Below, piece after piece: positions 44,941 through 61,317 of a stretch of 64,000 nt of DNA (positions are counted from its first letter, which is position 1; each line of letters starts with the position of its first letter). The position numbers and the translations under genes are program-made. Source of the stretch: Chrysomallon squamiferum (lineage: Eukaryota; Mollusca; Gastropoda; Neomphalida; Peltospiridae); the NCBI GenBank assembly GCA_012295275.1, contig CM022666.1:9295423-9359422 (forward strand). Direction: 5' to 3'. The notes beneath the pieces are model-generated. The model saw only the letters and a list, made by a program, of their open reading frames with translations, was not told where the DNA came from and ran no database searches.

Positions 44941-47130
44941 CTTAGTTTAAGAAATAAAAAAGGAAGAATAAAATCAGATGCGGACCTACTTTTCATATTG
45001 TATTATGTTTCAAACATAACAATTATGGTCACAAAGTATGTAGTAAAACCGTTATATATAATTTTTTCACATATAATTTAAACATCAGTATTTCAAAGGG
45101 AAAAGAAATAATCATTACATCCTAAATAATACAGTTTATTACTTACTATGTACGTCATAAAAGAAAGAATGGAGAAAAAAAGCTACAGAAAATATTTTTT
45201 ACAACAATTTGACATAACCATTATGACTAAATGGATTCATAATGTTGATTTTATCTTTTAAAAATCTAAAATAGTCCTTAAAAGCATTCGTTTGAAAAAC
45301 GAAACAAATAAAAGAGGGGAAAGGGAAACGCATACCTTTAAGTTTTAAAGATTCAGCAGCTGTCAAATCTTTTTCGTCACATTCCGAACTCACTCGGCTG
45401 TTCCCGTAAATAGGTCGCTGATGGCACATTGGGTGTTGAGTTTTCGGATTTATCGTCCCTGATGTAAAATAATAATTATTATCAAAATTATTATAATTAA
45501 TGAAATTGAAGTAACTGTTTTTGTAATGGTGATAACTATAATTATGATAATAAAAATGATGCTGATGATATTAAATTAGTAATAAGTAAGGCAGGAAAAC
45601 CAGGGTCTAACCACGAACACCAATAATTTTACTAATGCTAAAGTGTTCTTTTTATTTCGAGTATTTATTTTATTTTATTTTTTACTCGAATATGATTTAA
45701 ATGGAAACATATTTATACGTAATACGAATATTATTTAATTGGAAATAATATATAAATACATAACTCGAATATGATTTAACTGCAAATATTATAGACGTAT
45801 TTAAGTTTACTTTATTAAAACACATGAAATAAGTATATGCTTACGAGGGCCTCAGACTACATTATCAGAGGATGGATCTGCACTTTTTGGGGAAGTCTTA
45901 CTGCTAATACAGGGGCGGCAGTGCATTTCCTCTGTCAAATCATTATTATAAACAGAAATAAATAAATAAATACATTTTAAAAACAATAATAATAATAAAA
46001 TTTAAAATACAAAAAAGATGAAAGAAAAACATACTTATGACTGACACCTTATAAAAAAATTTAATGTTAGAATAACAGTTTTTATTTTTTTATTATAATT
46101 GTTGTTTTTTTGTTTTTTTTCATTCATCAAAGCGACAGAAGTGTTTACATCATCACTGTTTTTTTTGTTGTTGTTGTTTTGTTGTTGTTATGTTCGTTTT
46201 ATTTTTTATTTATTTATTTATTTTTTTTTTGCAGTGATAAATAAACTGCCGGTATTGATGGCTACTGCCTGCACTATGTTAAAAACACATGATGAACCGC
46301 CACTGACAAAAACAGTGTTGTTGTTATTTTATGAAAATATACCGCTTACAGCGTCTCTTGATAAATCAAACGTCTAAAGGAATAATTATTAAATCCTCCA
46401 GAGACAAAACAGCGCGTGATCTGAAAACAAAATAATAAAATGCTCGCTACTTGGTTTGTTCTTGAAAAGAAGATGCGAAAAAATCCACATCTCAGGGGTT
46501 CTTTGATGTAGATAACGTTCTCTCAGAGCTCTTTGCTGCGCATTATGACGTCACGTTTATCAACGAAAGCTTACCCTTATCAAAAATTAAATTACAGACG
46601 TGTCTGCTAATTAGTAACCATGACAACGTCTTTCTGGTCTGTCATCGTTAGTGAGAAATTTGTGTGCTTAACTTAAGAAAGGGGGAAAAAAAAGAGAAAA
46701 GAAATAGTTTTAATTTATTTTAAAGACACATTTTTCATAATTTTATTATGTTTCTTAATAATTAAGTAAAAGAATAAAACAATAAAACAATAAATAAATA
46801 AATAAAATACCAAAATATATGTTTATTGGATTTATTGATTATTTTCTGACTTATGTGGAAACCAACGCCGTTTGTAAAGGTTTAAAACTAATAACTTGAC
46901 TTGATTTTGTTTTAACGTTTATTCTATCTAATTAAACAAAGGTGGAAAACCGACTATGGTCACAAGTGGTAAACGATAATTACGGAGTTTTTAGCATGAA
47001 TTTGATCCAAGACATGGAAATTATAATTTATTGTTTTTATACTATATACTATATGCGCCATTCTTTAATTAGCATAGTGCTAATCTTCTCTTTCTCTTTC
47101 TCACTTCACACTCACATGTATGTATAAAAC

Positions 47131-47161
<31 letters not shown>

Positions 47162-47660
47162 CGGTTCAAAATATACCTGAAAACGACACAAATACTTAAG
47201 GACTAAAAGGTGTCAATAATTCAGCAACTGATTAAGTAAAATTAGTTATAAAAATAAAACCTTTACGGTCTTTTGTAAACTTCATTGAAATTGGTAAAAA
47301 ACATAAAATGATATGATTACAGATCAACTTTAGTTCAGAATATACAATCTGAGTATCTCAAAGAATGCTTTATTCATAGCTTTTGTTTTTTTATATTCCA
47401 AAAGAAAAATATAATAATATAAAATAAAATAAAATAAAATTCATGATTATATAATATGAAAATGTGTTAAGAAAAACACAGACACAAATAAGATATTTTT
47501 AAAATTAACTTACTTGAAACTGTCTCTTCACAACATAGAAAGCAACGGCAGAATTCAGTCGCTGATGATGATAATATCTTGTACAAACTGGAAGGAACTG
47601 GGTTGTTCAAATAGCACCGCGTGTTCGATTGATAGCTGAATTGTTAGTATTATCGACTGA
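44810..47660 (-). CDS. Tentative minus-strand gene of unknown function, three or four exons
   Basis: Candidate exons in transcript order are about 47514-47660 (non-coding), 45845-45931, 45336-45458 and 44810-44940. Each stands out as less AT-rich with fair splice sites. A possible start is the ATG at 45427-45429. The first 31 residues include CHQRPIYGNSRV and DLTAAESLKLK. The terminal exon then reads in one of two frames depending on which of two close AG acceptors is used: a helical version (IVADVIKKASEHYKK) or a Cys-containing version (GNCGRCYQKGIRALQ). I do not recognise the product. It could be a small protein gene, a long non-coding RNA or chance. CRE and RFX-type sites lie upstream. Confidence 0.35.
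45336..45458 (-). CDS. Candidate coding exon of the minus-strand gene
   Basis: The minus-strand acceptor is acatcag (AG at 45459-45460) and the donor is gtatgc right after AAAG (45334-45335). It is fully open in one frame for 40 codons, ending ESLKLK, and phase 1 at the donor. Both splice sites are good, so this is the best supported exon of the set. Confidence 0.5.
45845..45931 (-). other. Candidate exon, possibly non-coding or repeat-derived
   Basis: The minus-strand acceptor is ttgacag and the donor gtaagc. All three frames are closed near its 3' end, so it would be 5' UTR if real. Read on the + strand it contains CTTACTGCTAAT and a nearby TTTCCTCT, also seen in the SINE-like fragment at 59.9 kb, so it may be an exonised repeat. 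Confidence 0.35.
46235..46376 (+). other. Unassigned open segment with a good acceptor
   Basis: A T-run and GCAG (to 46234) precede 142 bases that stay open to TAA and read VLMATACTMLKTHDEPPLT. This could be an exon without a visible partner or part of a dispersed repeat. I see no matching donor or upstream exon. Confidence 0.2.
46546..46553. promoter_or_regulatory. CRE palindrome TGACGTCA
   Basis: A perfect CREB/ATF consensus site in a less AT-rich patch, 60 bases from an RFX-type X-box. It could be part of a promoter for a transcript on either strand. Confidence 0.5.
46614..46627. promoter_or_regulatory. RFX-type X-box GTAACCATGACAAC
   Basis: The site is two imperfect inverted half-sites, GTAACC and GACAAC, separated by AT, a close match to the X-box bound by RFX factors. 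In animals such sites are enriched upstream of ciliary genes (established knowledge). Its target here is unclear. Confidence 0.5.
47132..47160. repeat. A homopolymer run
   Basis: About 29 consecutive A bases. It could be a retroposon tail, but no retroposed gene is seen next to it. Confidence 0.95.
47514..47660 (-). other. Candidate non-coding first exon of the minus-strand gene
   Basis: The 3' boundary is a strong minus-strand donor (gtaagt at 47508-47513). The region is less AT-rich and has no usable long ORF; its only ATG is followed at once by TTG and TGA. The 5' end is a guess placed below the CRE at 47684. Confidence 0.35.
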
Positions 47661-47683
47661 ATGGAGTTGAAGGCTCAAACTGC

Positions 47684-47691
47684 TGACGTCA
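47684..47691. promoter_or_regulatory. CRE palindrome TGACGTCA
   Basis: A perfect site about 170 bases above the strong minus-strand donor at 47513, consistent with a promoter for that transcript. Confidence 0.45.
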
Positions 47692-48182
47692 GAAAAGGAG
47701 GGGATTTGCTGCCTGTCTGCTTTATCGAACAGAATAGGTTTTATTATCTTACTCCTGTTTCCATCAGTGAAAGAAAACTCTTTGATTTTATTTAGACTAT
47801 AAAACCAATTTCAGTAAACTTGCAGATGAAAGACTTGACAGAGGGCATTCTTTTCAGCACATCGTAATTTTATTTTATCGCAAGGGCAAGGATAACGAGA
47901 TAAAATGCCAGAAGAAATTTTTAACTTGTCAAATAAACCAAATTTTTCCTTTCATGGTGTTTGTTGTATAAAGATCCGAAGTTTAGCATCGACCCTTTGT
48001 CTGTACGACTATCTAGAGGTATGAAGCAGTGTCGTTGTGGCTGAACCTGCAACGAATTCTGAACAAAAATAAATAAAAAATAAAAAGTACTTAAAGAAAA
48101 ACGATTCATTGAACAGACCAATTTTGACCGCTGATATTAGTTTATATGAGTCTTCTTTACTCAGGTACCAATAATGTAAGAA

Positions 48183-48187
<5 letters not shown>

Positions 48188-48275
<88 letters not shown>
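48188..48275. repeat. AG dinucleotide microsatellite
   Basis: About 44 AG units, one of the longest in the window. The antisense poly-Leu/Ser open frame is an artefact of it. Confidence 0.98.
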
Positions 48276-48278
<3 letters not shown>

Positions 48279-49309
48279 ATGCAAGAGTAAAAAGTTGATG
48301 ACATCTGAGAAACTGTGGACTTGCCCTAGTTATACAGAAGTAAAAAGCTATGTGAACTAATACTTTTTTTCCCTAAAAATAAGATATTTTGTTCTGTACT
48401 AAGTAAAACGTTTGTCCACATAGTTCAAACACACCGTTTGTACCGTTTTATTAAGTATCTTTTGTTATGTGACCATATTAATAAAAAGAAAGCGCGTGTG
48501 TGTATATGTATACATGTAAATGCACCTTTCGTAACAATAATGAAAATAAAAATAATGATGATGATAATAAAAATAATATTAATAATAACAATAACAACAG
48601 TAATATTTAAGTCATTCAACAGTAACCCACTTAAACAGAATAACTCTTACGTTATCAGAAAAATACAATTTTCTATAAAAAAACAATGTCTCTAAAATCA
48701 CGTTTAATTTTCACTGTGACAGAGACGCATTAGAGTCAAAACAATGAACAATGCTGTAGACAGTCACAAGATTCACACATGTAATTTATTCATTCGTTAG
48801 TTTACAGAAATACGAAAGTGGAAACATTTCATGTATTTGTGTTATCTAAAATATTTCATTTACAATGGGTCTTTTCTTGTTTTAGGAGGAGTATCTTTAT
48901 TCTGTTTTTAGTTTATTATTGTTATCATTATTATTAATAACCAGATCTGACGATCATTTATCTGAAAAACTCTGACATCCGATACATTTTTTGATGAGCA
49001 GAAACAGTGATATCTTACAGTCTTCGGATTATTTTGCATAGCTTTTTTTTTTTATGCACAGAATTTTTAAAACTATTATATATTTAAAAATCCCGCAGTG
49101 TTTTTGTTTACGTTGTAATGGAAATTTAAATGGAAATCGTATTTAGACTTAGATTTTAAACTCAGGCTATCCCCTTACATTTCAAAATCAAGATAATTCA
49201 GATCTCAAGCATTTCAGATAAGGCTGTACACTTTTCTAAATAAAACTCATTTGCAGACTATATTTATGATTTTTCTGAAAGTAAATAACGTATCGATCTT
49301 TGCTTTCAA

Positions 49310-49576
49310 TTAGTAAGAAGAAGGTGACTGGAAAACTGTATTAACTATGGAGTTCCAGACACCACTCGGATGACAGAAAATAGGTGGAGAATACTGTACA
49401 ACAATATTTTGTTCTTTCCGCTGTATGTTTGGAAACAGCTGTTCCATGTGACTGACATCAACGTGACCAGCGTCAGGCTCTTCAGTCTCAACTCCTCGTG
49501 ATGTCTCAAAATAAAATCTCGCCTTCTCAGTCTGATGAGACTTTTTGTTCTTTTTAGAAAACGCTTTCGTTTTCAA
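49310..49576 (-). other. Unassigned minus-strand ORF, 88 codons
   Basis: This open frame has non-repetitive, protein-like composition (for example GHVDVSHMEQLFPNIQ and YSPPIFCHPSGVW) and is less AT-rich than its surroundings. There is no ATG at the start and no convincing pyrimidine tract upstream on the minus strand. It could be a terminal exon of an unseen gene, a decayed retrocopy or chance. I do not recognise the sequence. Confidence 0.25.
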
Positions 49577-50469
49577 GTCTTTGTTTGTTGGGGTTTTTCT
49601 GGTTGTTTTGTTGTATTTTTTCTTTGTTTTTTTAACATAATGATTCTCCGAAACATGTTTAGTTTTTGTTTTAATTATTTTTGCATTTTGTTTTTCTTTT
49701 TAATACTGATATGTTTTGAAAAAGTGTCAACACTCTTATTTAGTTATTATTTTAAGTTCTATTTTATTTTAAATTTGATTTGTTTTGGTCGATTTATTTC
49801 AACTAGGTGTTGAACCTTCTATGTTATTAGACGATTTCAGAATATGACAATATTTAATCTGGTAAGAAATCTAGTTTGATAACGAGGACGACAACTTTAT
49901 GTGTTTAACAATGCATTTAAACATTTTAATTAAAATACACTAATAATTCAATACAGATTATATAATGCAAACTTTAACACAGAGAAAGAGACATTAACAC
50001 TTTATAAAGAAATCCAAGTTATTTGATAAAGGCAGATTACTGGAGTTCGGCATAATATTTTATAATGAGATGCAAATTTTGAAATTCATTTAATCGATTT
50101 ATTATTATTATTTTTAAATATATTTTAAAAAAAAAGATTAGAAGATATATATATAGTTTAAGGTTCTGAATTGAATTTTTATAATTAAATTGTCCATTCA
50201 GCTTTATTATTATATATACTTTATTTTGTTTTTAAAAGAAATAACAAGTTTATTTCATTATTTAATAACGGCAGTTTAATGTTGGGTATTCAAAATGTAG
50301 ATAATATTAAGGTAGTTTGATACTGAGAAGTAGAATTCGTCCATTTTAACTGGACGACGGCTTTCTACATCATTTAACATACTTTGATATTTTTATTCCA
50401 ATGTAAAAACTGTAGGAAATAATTTAAACTGATTTAGAGTTATCTCAACCCAAAAAAAAAAAAAAAAAA

Positions 50470-50680
50470 AATGTGACGTTTTACACACTCTTCGGTATCG
50501 ATGACGTTTTGTACATACTACGAGAAAATACAAAACAAAGCAGACAGCTGATATGATCATGAACTAATTTTAGCATCGATAGCTTGCATTTTGACCGACT
50601 TACATAAACTGGATCACTAGGTTTGTTTTGAAAGAACTAAAACTTAACCAATGTTTTTATTTACCGTCAGAAGTATTCAG
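50470..50680 (+). promoter_or_regulatory. Probable promoter and non-coding first exon of the MOSPD gene
   Basis: A strong donor, CAG|gtaagt at 50681, ends a less AT-rich segment. The next coding exon begins at a clear acceptor (52245), so a 5' exon is expected here. TGACGT half-sites at 50474 and 50502 and A runs near 50450 fit a promoter. The transcription start is not visible. Confidence 0.5.
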
Positions 50681-52245
50681 GTAAGTACCGCATATTCTAG
50701 AAATTTGACTGAAATGTAAACAAAATATTAACAATTAATGAATTATCATTTTATTTGACATTTATTGACCGCAGACTGTTTAATTCAGTCACAGTGAATC
50801 GCATATTGTAAAGAAAACACATCCAAAATGACAGTTAGTCGCAGTTCCGTTTTACTAACTATAGGAAACATAAACTTAATCATACTGGATGCAGATCGAT
50901 GTTTTTTTATTTTTTTATCACGAATAATCAGAATACTAAATTAATTTTAGAGTTTTGTTCAGGATATTACAAACAAAACAAAGGAAAAATAATAATCATA
51001 ATTAAAATAAAAAAATAAATATAAAAAATAGTCTTTCAGTTATTCATATTGTTTGTTTAAAAAACAATAGTGAGTAAACAAAAATCTATTTCATTATTTA
51101 CTTTTAAACGTTTATCAGTGTTGAAATGAAAATTATTCAGATTATTTTTAATTTTACGAAATTGTTCCAATGCTAATTTACACTGTCTATTGGTAAACAA
51201 AAGACATATTTCTTGACTTTGTTTTTCAATTTGACTCCATCATAAACATAATAGAAATTATTCAGTTTACATTTATTTTTTAAAATTATTAATGGCTACA
51301 AATATTAACTGAGACTTAAAAAAAATATAAAAATAAAGAAAATATTTTGAGAAGAATTTTGTCAGTAAGATTAGCTGTTTTAAAATTGTTAATTAAAGTT
51401 TTAGAAAAGAGAAACATTCAGTTTCTGTCAGTACATCCCTCTTTACCCTTGTGTATTTACATATTTTAGCATGTTGGTTTTACATGTTCATTAATATATT
51501 ATTATTATTATTATTACAAAAAACAAACAACAACAACAAAATAATAATATATTCTACCAAATGAAAAATAAAGCTAAGCACACATACTTCATTTGAAAAT
51601 GAATTGATTAAACTTGAAGTTTTGATGAAAACATTTTGATAAATTCTCATATTGCTGTTAGTGCAACAGTAAAGAGATATGATTGTTTTTAGCTGTAAAA
51701 TAAATATTTTTATCAAAGTTCTGACAAACTGTCTTTACTGACAAAAGTTTTTCTTTTAATTCAAGGAGGTTAAATAGCAAGTTCTGTAAAGCATAGGCTA
51801 AAGTGAATTCTAAATTTATTTTCTTCAGTATTAAAGGTAGCATACTGCTGGAGAAAATAAATTTATCTTTAACATATTATATCTTTATTCTTTCATGCTC
51901 ATAGCAAAATATTGTGAAAAACCGATGTTTCTTCAGACCTTTATAAACAGCAAACATTACAAGGAATTATTCTAAAACTTTAGAAAATGTCTGATGTTGT
52001 TATTAAACTCTTGACTAGCAATTGATAACAGACATCCAACTATTTGACTGAATATTATAGAAGTATCCAGACATTGTACTGTACTGATAAAAATATCATC
52101 TGACACACCAGAAATTCTACTACAGCACAGAGTATTGTGATCTTGAAAGTTGCCATCATATGTATAAGAGAAATCAGAATCATGATTGTTGAAGAGTAAT
52201 CAGTAAAGATACTCAAGGGACTCACTTAGTTTTGTTTTGTTTCAG
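50681..52245 (+). other. Presumed first intron of the MOSPD gene
   Basis: AT-rich, with no repeats of note and no recognisable coding segment. The open frames at 51480-51716 and 51658-51843 (minus) look random. Confidence 0.5.
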
Positions 52246-56860
<4,615 letters not shown>

Positions 56861-57060
56861 CAATATCTACTTGTAGAGTTCATTTTACTCATGGAAAGTA
56901 ATAAATACTTTTCCTGTGAGTTGTTGTTTCATCTCCACTATCTGATGGACAGTCTTTCAATGTTTAGTCAGTGGTTTTTCTCATTTTTATATATTCTCAC
57001 ATTTGTTCATGACAATGTAAATTATGCTTAACGTGTGCAATAAATGTCAGTTTTAAAACC
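56861..57060 (+). other. MOSPD 3' UTR
   Basis: A short UTR ending near the AATAAA at 57039-57044, followed by G/T-rich sequence at 57067-57095. Confidence 0.6.
57039..57044 (+). terminator. Poly(A) signal of the MOSPD gene
   Basis: This AATAAA lies about 180 bases after the stop codon, with a T/G-rich downstream element. Confidence 0.65.
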
Positions 57061-58960
57061 AAACAGTATTGATGTTTTGTTACTTTGTTTTGTACCTTAA
57101 AATATAATAGTTATACTTTATAGTGTAACAGAGTAACATTTATTCTTTATAGTGTAACAGTAATATTTATACTTAACAGTGTAACAGAGTAACTCTTGTA
57201 ACATTTGTATTTTATAGTGTAACATATCAGTTTTAACCTATGCTGACAAGACGTTTATCAAACTGTAATGAAGTGTTTTATTACTGGAGGTACATGCAAA
57301 CCAGAAAATAGCAAAATGTTTTGTGTGTATCATAAAAAGAAAATAATTTTTATGTCTGTCATAAATTGTAATGGTGTTAACATACGATTAAGGACAACTG
57401 AGTCTTCTTGAGAGGACACATTGACATTACTTCCATAACTTTCCGATTAACATCATAAACCTCAAATGCCGTTGATGAAACACGAACGTTTGGCACCCAT
57501 TCGACCGCATATCGTAGGTGGACGATGCATTAATATTTTGGATTCGAATTTTGATTATACGCTACTGAAATGTCAGTTTAATGGTCAGAATTTATGTTTT
57601 CCTTTTTTGTTTCGGTTCGTGACATGCATGTGTGTATGCACGAAGCAAAATAACTAAAAACAATAATAATTTAAAAATATGAAATAAAGAAACAGAGTAT
57701 AATTTAAAATAATAACGTCGTTTAATTATAGTGGGTACATGTACTCCAAACCGCCCGCATTAGTGGTCCGCTATATTATTTTTACCTATTCGTACTGATT
57801 AATTTATTTGGGGTCATATTTGAAGAGAATATATATATCTTATCTTTTAGTTTATTGGATGAATGTTCCCTCATTTTGTGAATCAGAGGTGATTTCGGTA
57901 GCTGCCATTTCGTTATGGATCACCGATATATCACTGAAAACAACAGTTTTTCACCTCCTTAAGGACAGTGAAATTGAAGCTTAAAGCAACAACGTAGCCA
58001 AACGATGACTAAGACAGATGACATGAAGGCGATTCTTCGCAACCAGACCCTCGTGAATTCTGATTGAAGGTTCTTGTTTGTGAGCAAAATGATCATTATT
58101 TTCGTAACATCTCAATTTAACCTCTTAAAATTACTATTTAAATAATCATGTCAAGGTTGAAATGGTACCGGAGCTGGTATTGTGCCTCTCTGACATGGTT
58201 AATGAATCATCAAGGTTATTTAGGCACATCACTACTCGGCAAAACGTTGCTTACAGGCTATATGGAGGTGAATTTTTTTCATATAAACTGTAAAGATTTT
58301 GAATATTTTATTTATTGTTCATGTCTGAAAATCAAATAAATAAATAATATTAAAACTTTAACAAAACAAAAATACGGTCACGTGACTTCAGTTTCTCAAA
58401 CATTGATTTTGCCTAATTGACTTCTCCGTTGTGGTATTTTTTGATTTTTTTTTTTTGATTTGATTTTTCTCTGGTTGTGGCAATGCCTTGGAAGTAAATA
58501 TTGGAACTGACGATGGAATAAATATGGTTAATTAGTATCAGTGAGAAAAACTTATTATGTCTGACACTTGATTCAAGACGTGATGCTACTCATTATGAAC
58601 TACGTATTACGTAATGAATAATAAATAACATAGTAAGTAATATATTTCCTTATTCATTTCCTGCAACTTAAATTGAAAATTGATGAAATATCAAGAACTT
58701 AAAGGAAGAAAACTGCAGCTTTCTAAAGAAAAAAGTTCAACGACAAAAAATAACATTTCAGATTTTCTAATTTAACCCATTATCTATATCTTTTCACTCT
58801 GATTAATTTGGTATAAAATTTATATTTGTAATAGAATAGAAATGGGTTTATGATTTTCAAAGATTTATTATTATTTTTTTAATGATAATTGTTTGTTCTT
58901 TTTCTTCTTTTTTATGAAGATGATTTTAAAGAGATAATTAATAGGTGTTGGCGGCGTATT
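57061..58960. other. Intergenic region with less AT-rich islands of unknown nature
   Basis: Islands at 57415-57640, 57740-58075 and 58145-58270 are distinctly richer in G and C. Each has only short open frames. The one at 58150-58270 is open on both strands; on the + strand it can be read as VPELVLCLSDMVNESSR, but no partner exon is clear. They may be diverged transposable elements, exons of an unseen gene or regulatory DNA. Confidence 0.35.
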
Positions 58961-58971
58961 ACTGATACGCC
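58953..58971. promoter_or_regulatory. Perfect short inverted repeat
   Basis: GGCGTAT and ATACGCC flank a five-base loop. An ATF-type TTACGTCA follows at 59009-59016. The G and C content is high for this window. The function is unknown. Confidence 0.4.
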
Positions 58972-59092
58972 AGGTAAAGTCAGTACGATAAAGTCGTTGA
59001 GCCCAACGTTACGTCATTTCTCAAACTATTAGGTCATTGTACGTAGACAAAGTAGTCAATGCACTGAAATGAAAACGTTCATGCAAATAAAA

Positions 59093-59100
<8 letters not shown>

Positions 59101-59170
<70 letters not shown>
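59101..59170. repeat. Compound CT/GT microsatellite
   Basis: About 20 CT units followed directly by about 15 GT units. Confidence 0.98.
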
Positions 59171-59172
<2 letters not shown>

Positions 59173-59371
59173 CTTTGCATTTTGAAAATATTACTTCTTT
59201 TTCCAGTTTTATCTACAGGCGTACGTCCACCTGCATTATAATGAACTGCCTATCAACATTTTAAAATATAAAACATATTACAAAGAACACTACAAAGAAT
59301 TCATATAGCAGTTTACAATTTTCTTGATTACGTCAAAGATATTTACCAAGTAGCTTACTCTGTTATTAGCT

Positions 59372-59374
59372 ATG

Positions 59375-59443
<69 letters not shown>
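59372..59443. repeat. TTA trinucleotide microsatellite
   Basis: About 24 TTA units with one one-base interruption. Confidence 0.97.
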
Positions 59444-59445
<2 letters not shown>

Positions 59446-59617
59446 AAATAAAATAATATTTAGGACACACGAAAAATCTATTCAATTTCTTCGTAACCAT
59501 TAAACTGAATCTATATTATTTTGAGTCCTACTGACAATTATAGACAAACATTTTTCGATATTTCTTAACATACATGTGTATACATACATATGTGTTTATG
59601 TACTTTTTATGTATGTG

Positions 59618-59682
59618 TGTATGTATGTATGTTTGTATGTATGTATGTATGTATGTATGTATGTATGTATGTATGTATGTAT
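59618..59682. repeat. TATG tetranucleotide microsatellite
   Basis: About 15 units, with the earliest slightly diverged. Confidence 0.97.
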
Positions 59683-59789
59683 AGACTTATTAAATATGTA
59701 AACAAAATCATGTTTACGATTAAATAGATTTAAGTTTACTGTTTAATACAAAGATAGCCTTGCAGAAAATCTAAGACGAATGAAAAAAG

Positions 59790-59995
59790 GGCTCGGTGTT
59801 TGAATGCTGGACTCACGGATCGCTATCGAGCTGTTCTCCGATATACTGCTGTTTCATCAAAATCCTGGGTGTGGGAAGATGCATGTAAAAGATCTCTTAC
59901 TGCTAATGGGATCAATTAGTATTTTGTATGGCCGGGGAGAGTTTTCTCTCTCAGTACCAGTCCACGGTCAAAATTATGACACCATGTAAATGTAA
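59790..59995 (+). mobile_element. Degraded SINE-like element
   Basis: This less AT-rich segment contains the phrases GATGCATGTAAAAGATCTCT, TACTGCTAATGGG and TTTTCTCTCTCAGTACCAG in that order. From memory this order resembles a repeat module widespread in molluscan genomes. The upstream part (GTGTTTGAATGCTGG) could be a decayed tRNA-type promoter box. No clear target duplication or tail is seen. The 61-codon open frame here is incidental. Confidence 0.45.
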
Positions 59996-60427
59996 CAAAG
60001 ATTACAAATAATATATATATATATACATACATACGTAAATATTTACATACATACATACATCTTCATATAGCATCATTCACATAATTAAGCAAAGACATAT
60101 CGGACGATCAAAGGATATCGTCTGCTTTTGAAGCAACAAAGACGAATTCGATAACTAAATTATTTAGAGTGTTTCGAAATAGCAGCCTCCTCCTCTAAAC
60201 TCGAAAATAGCTGCTCAAAATAATACAAACCTCTATAAATCAAGAATTTATACGCGAATAGGAAAAGATAGTTTAAATTTAGTACGAAACGGAGGCAAGA
60301 ATAACTTTTCTGTTGACACTGCCAATCCAACAGACGGCTGTTGGCGAAAGTTGACGGAGATAGACGGAGATTGGTTAGTCCGTAATAACTCACTGATTAG
60401 TGGTTATTTGAAGAGGAAATCAGCCAG

Positions 60428-60525
60428 TATAAAAAGTTCTTTGAAGCGACTCCGCCTAAGCAAGCACAGAAAACTGAATTCTGTTTTCTTCCTCTCTCAG
60501 ACAGCTATCGAGTTCGTTTAAACAG
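60428..60525 (+). promoter_or_regulatory. TATA-box promoter with a candidate first exon
   Basis: TATAAAAAG at 60428-60436 is followed about 30 bases on by a less AT-rich segment ending in the good donor AACAG|gtcagt (60526). This fits a short non-coding first exon, about 60458-60525, of a gene whose remaining exons lie beyond or are unrecognised. A pyrimidine tract and CAG at 60481-60500 could instead mark a 25-base internal exon. Confidence 0.4.
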
Positions 60526-61263
60526 GTCAGTTATGTCTAAGGTTTTTATATAAGTGTAATATTATGCTATTACTGACTATAAAAATATACGATAATACAA
60601 GTTTAACATATTCTTCATAGACAATATATGTATGTATGTATGCAATTTGTTTGCAAAGAATAATTAAGAATTAAAAAGTTTTATTTATTACAAATTTTAA
60701 ACAGCCATCTAGATGTTTTTGTATCATAATATAAAACAAACTTTTATGACTTTCAGAAAATACAAGAAAAATATTTTTTTAGTGTTCCAAAAAGTTAAAA
60801 AATAACAACAAATCGGATAAAATTAAATGTTAACTTAGATTATTCTGATTTGATATTATCTATTAAAGGATAAAATATTGTATAAAATTCTAAATTTGTA
60901 CAGGGACACATGTATGTCAACAGTTCCAAATTCAAATAGATATCTCTTTGGTATATTCGTTTTTTGACTGATATTAAAATGACCGCTACTTTATAAAAAT
61001 ATACAAATATAACATATTTAGTTATTTAGTACGTAATACAAAATTTACAATACATGGCTGTTATGAATGATAAATATGTAATTGTTAATGACTGAGATTT
61101 TTACAATTATAGTCTCAAATAGAGATTAATAATTTCAGAGAATACAGTATTAAGAAATATAGTCTTAAAAATATTTATTAATGACAGATAATTCAAATAT
61201 ATAATATAAATGATAAAATAAATTAATAATACTGTTTTTTTTGTGTTTTTTTTTTTTTTTTAT

Positions 61264-61317
<54 letters not shown>

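Noticed and set aside
47132-47160. A-run considered as the tail of a processed pseudogene
   Set aside because: The upstream sequence contains no recognisable gene copy or flanking duplication.
48009-48284. Minus-strand ORF of 91 codons with a long Leu/Ser run
   Set aside because: The run is the AG microsatellite. The rest is AT-rich without homology.
57466-57657. 63-codon ORF beginning MPLMKHERLAPIRP
   Set aside because: It was considered as a gene and as a tRNA-derived repeat because of GATTCGAAT. There is no splice partner, homology or clear A-box, so it is left as part of an unexplained island.
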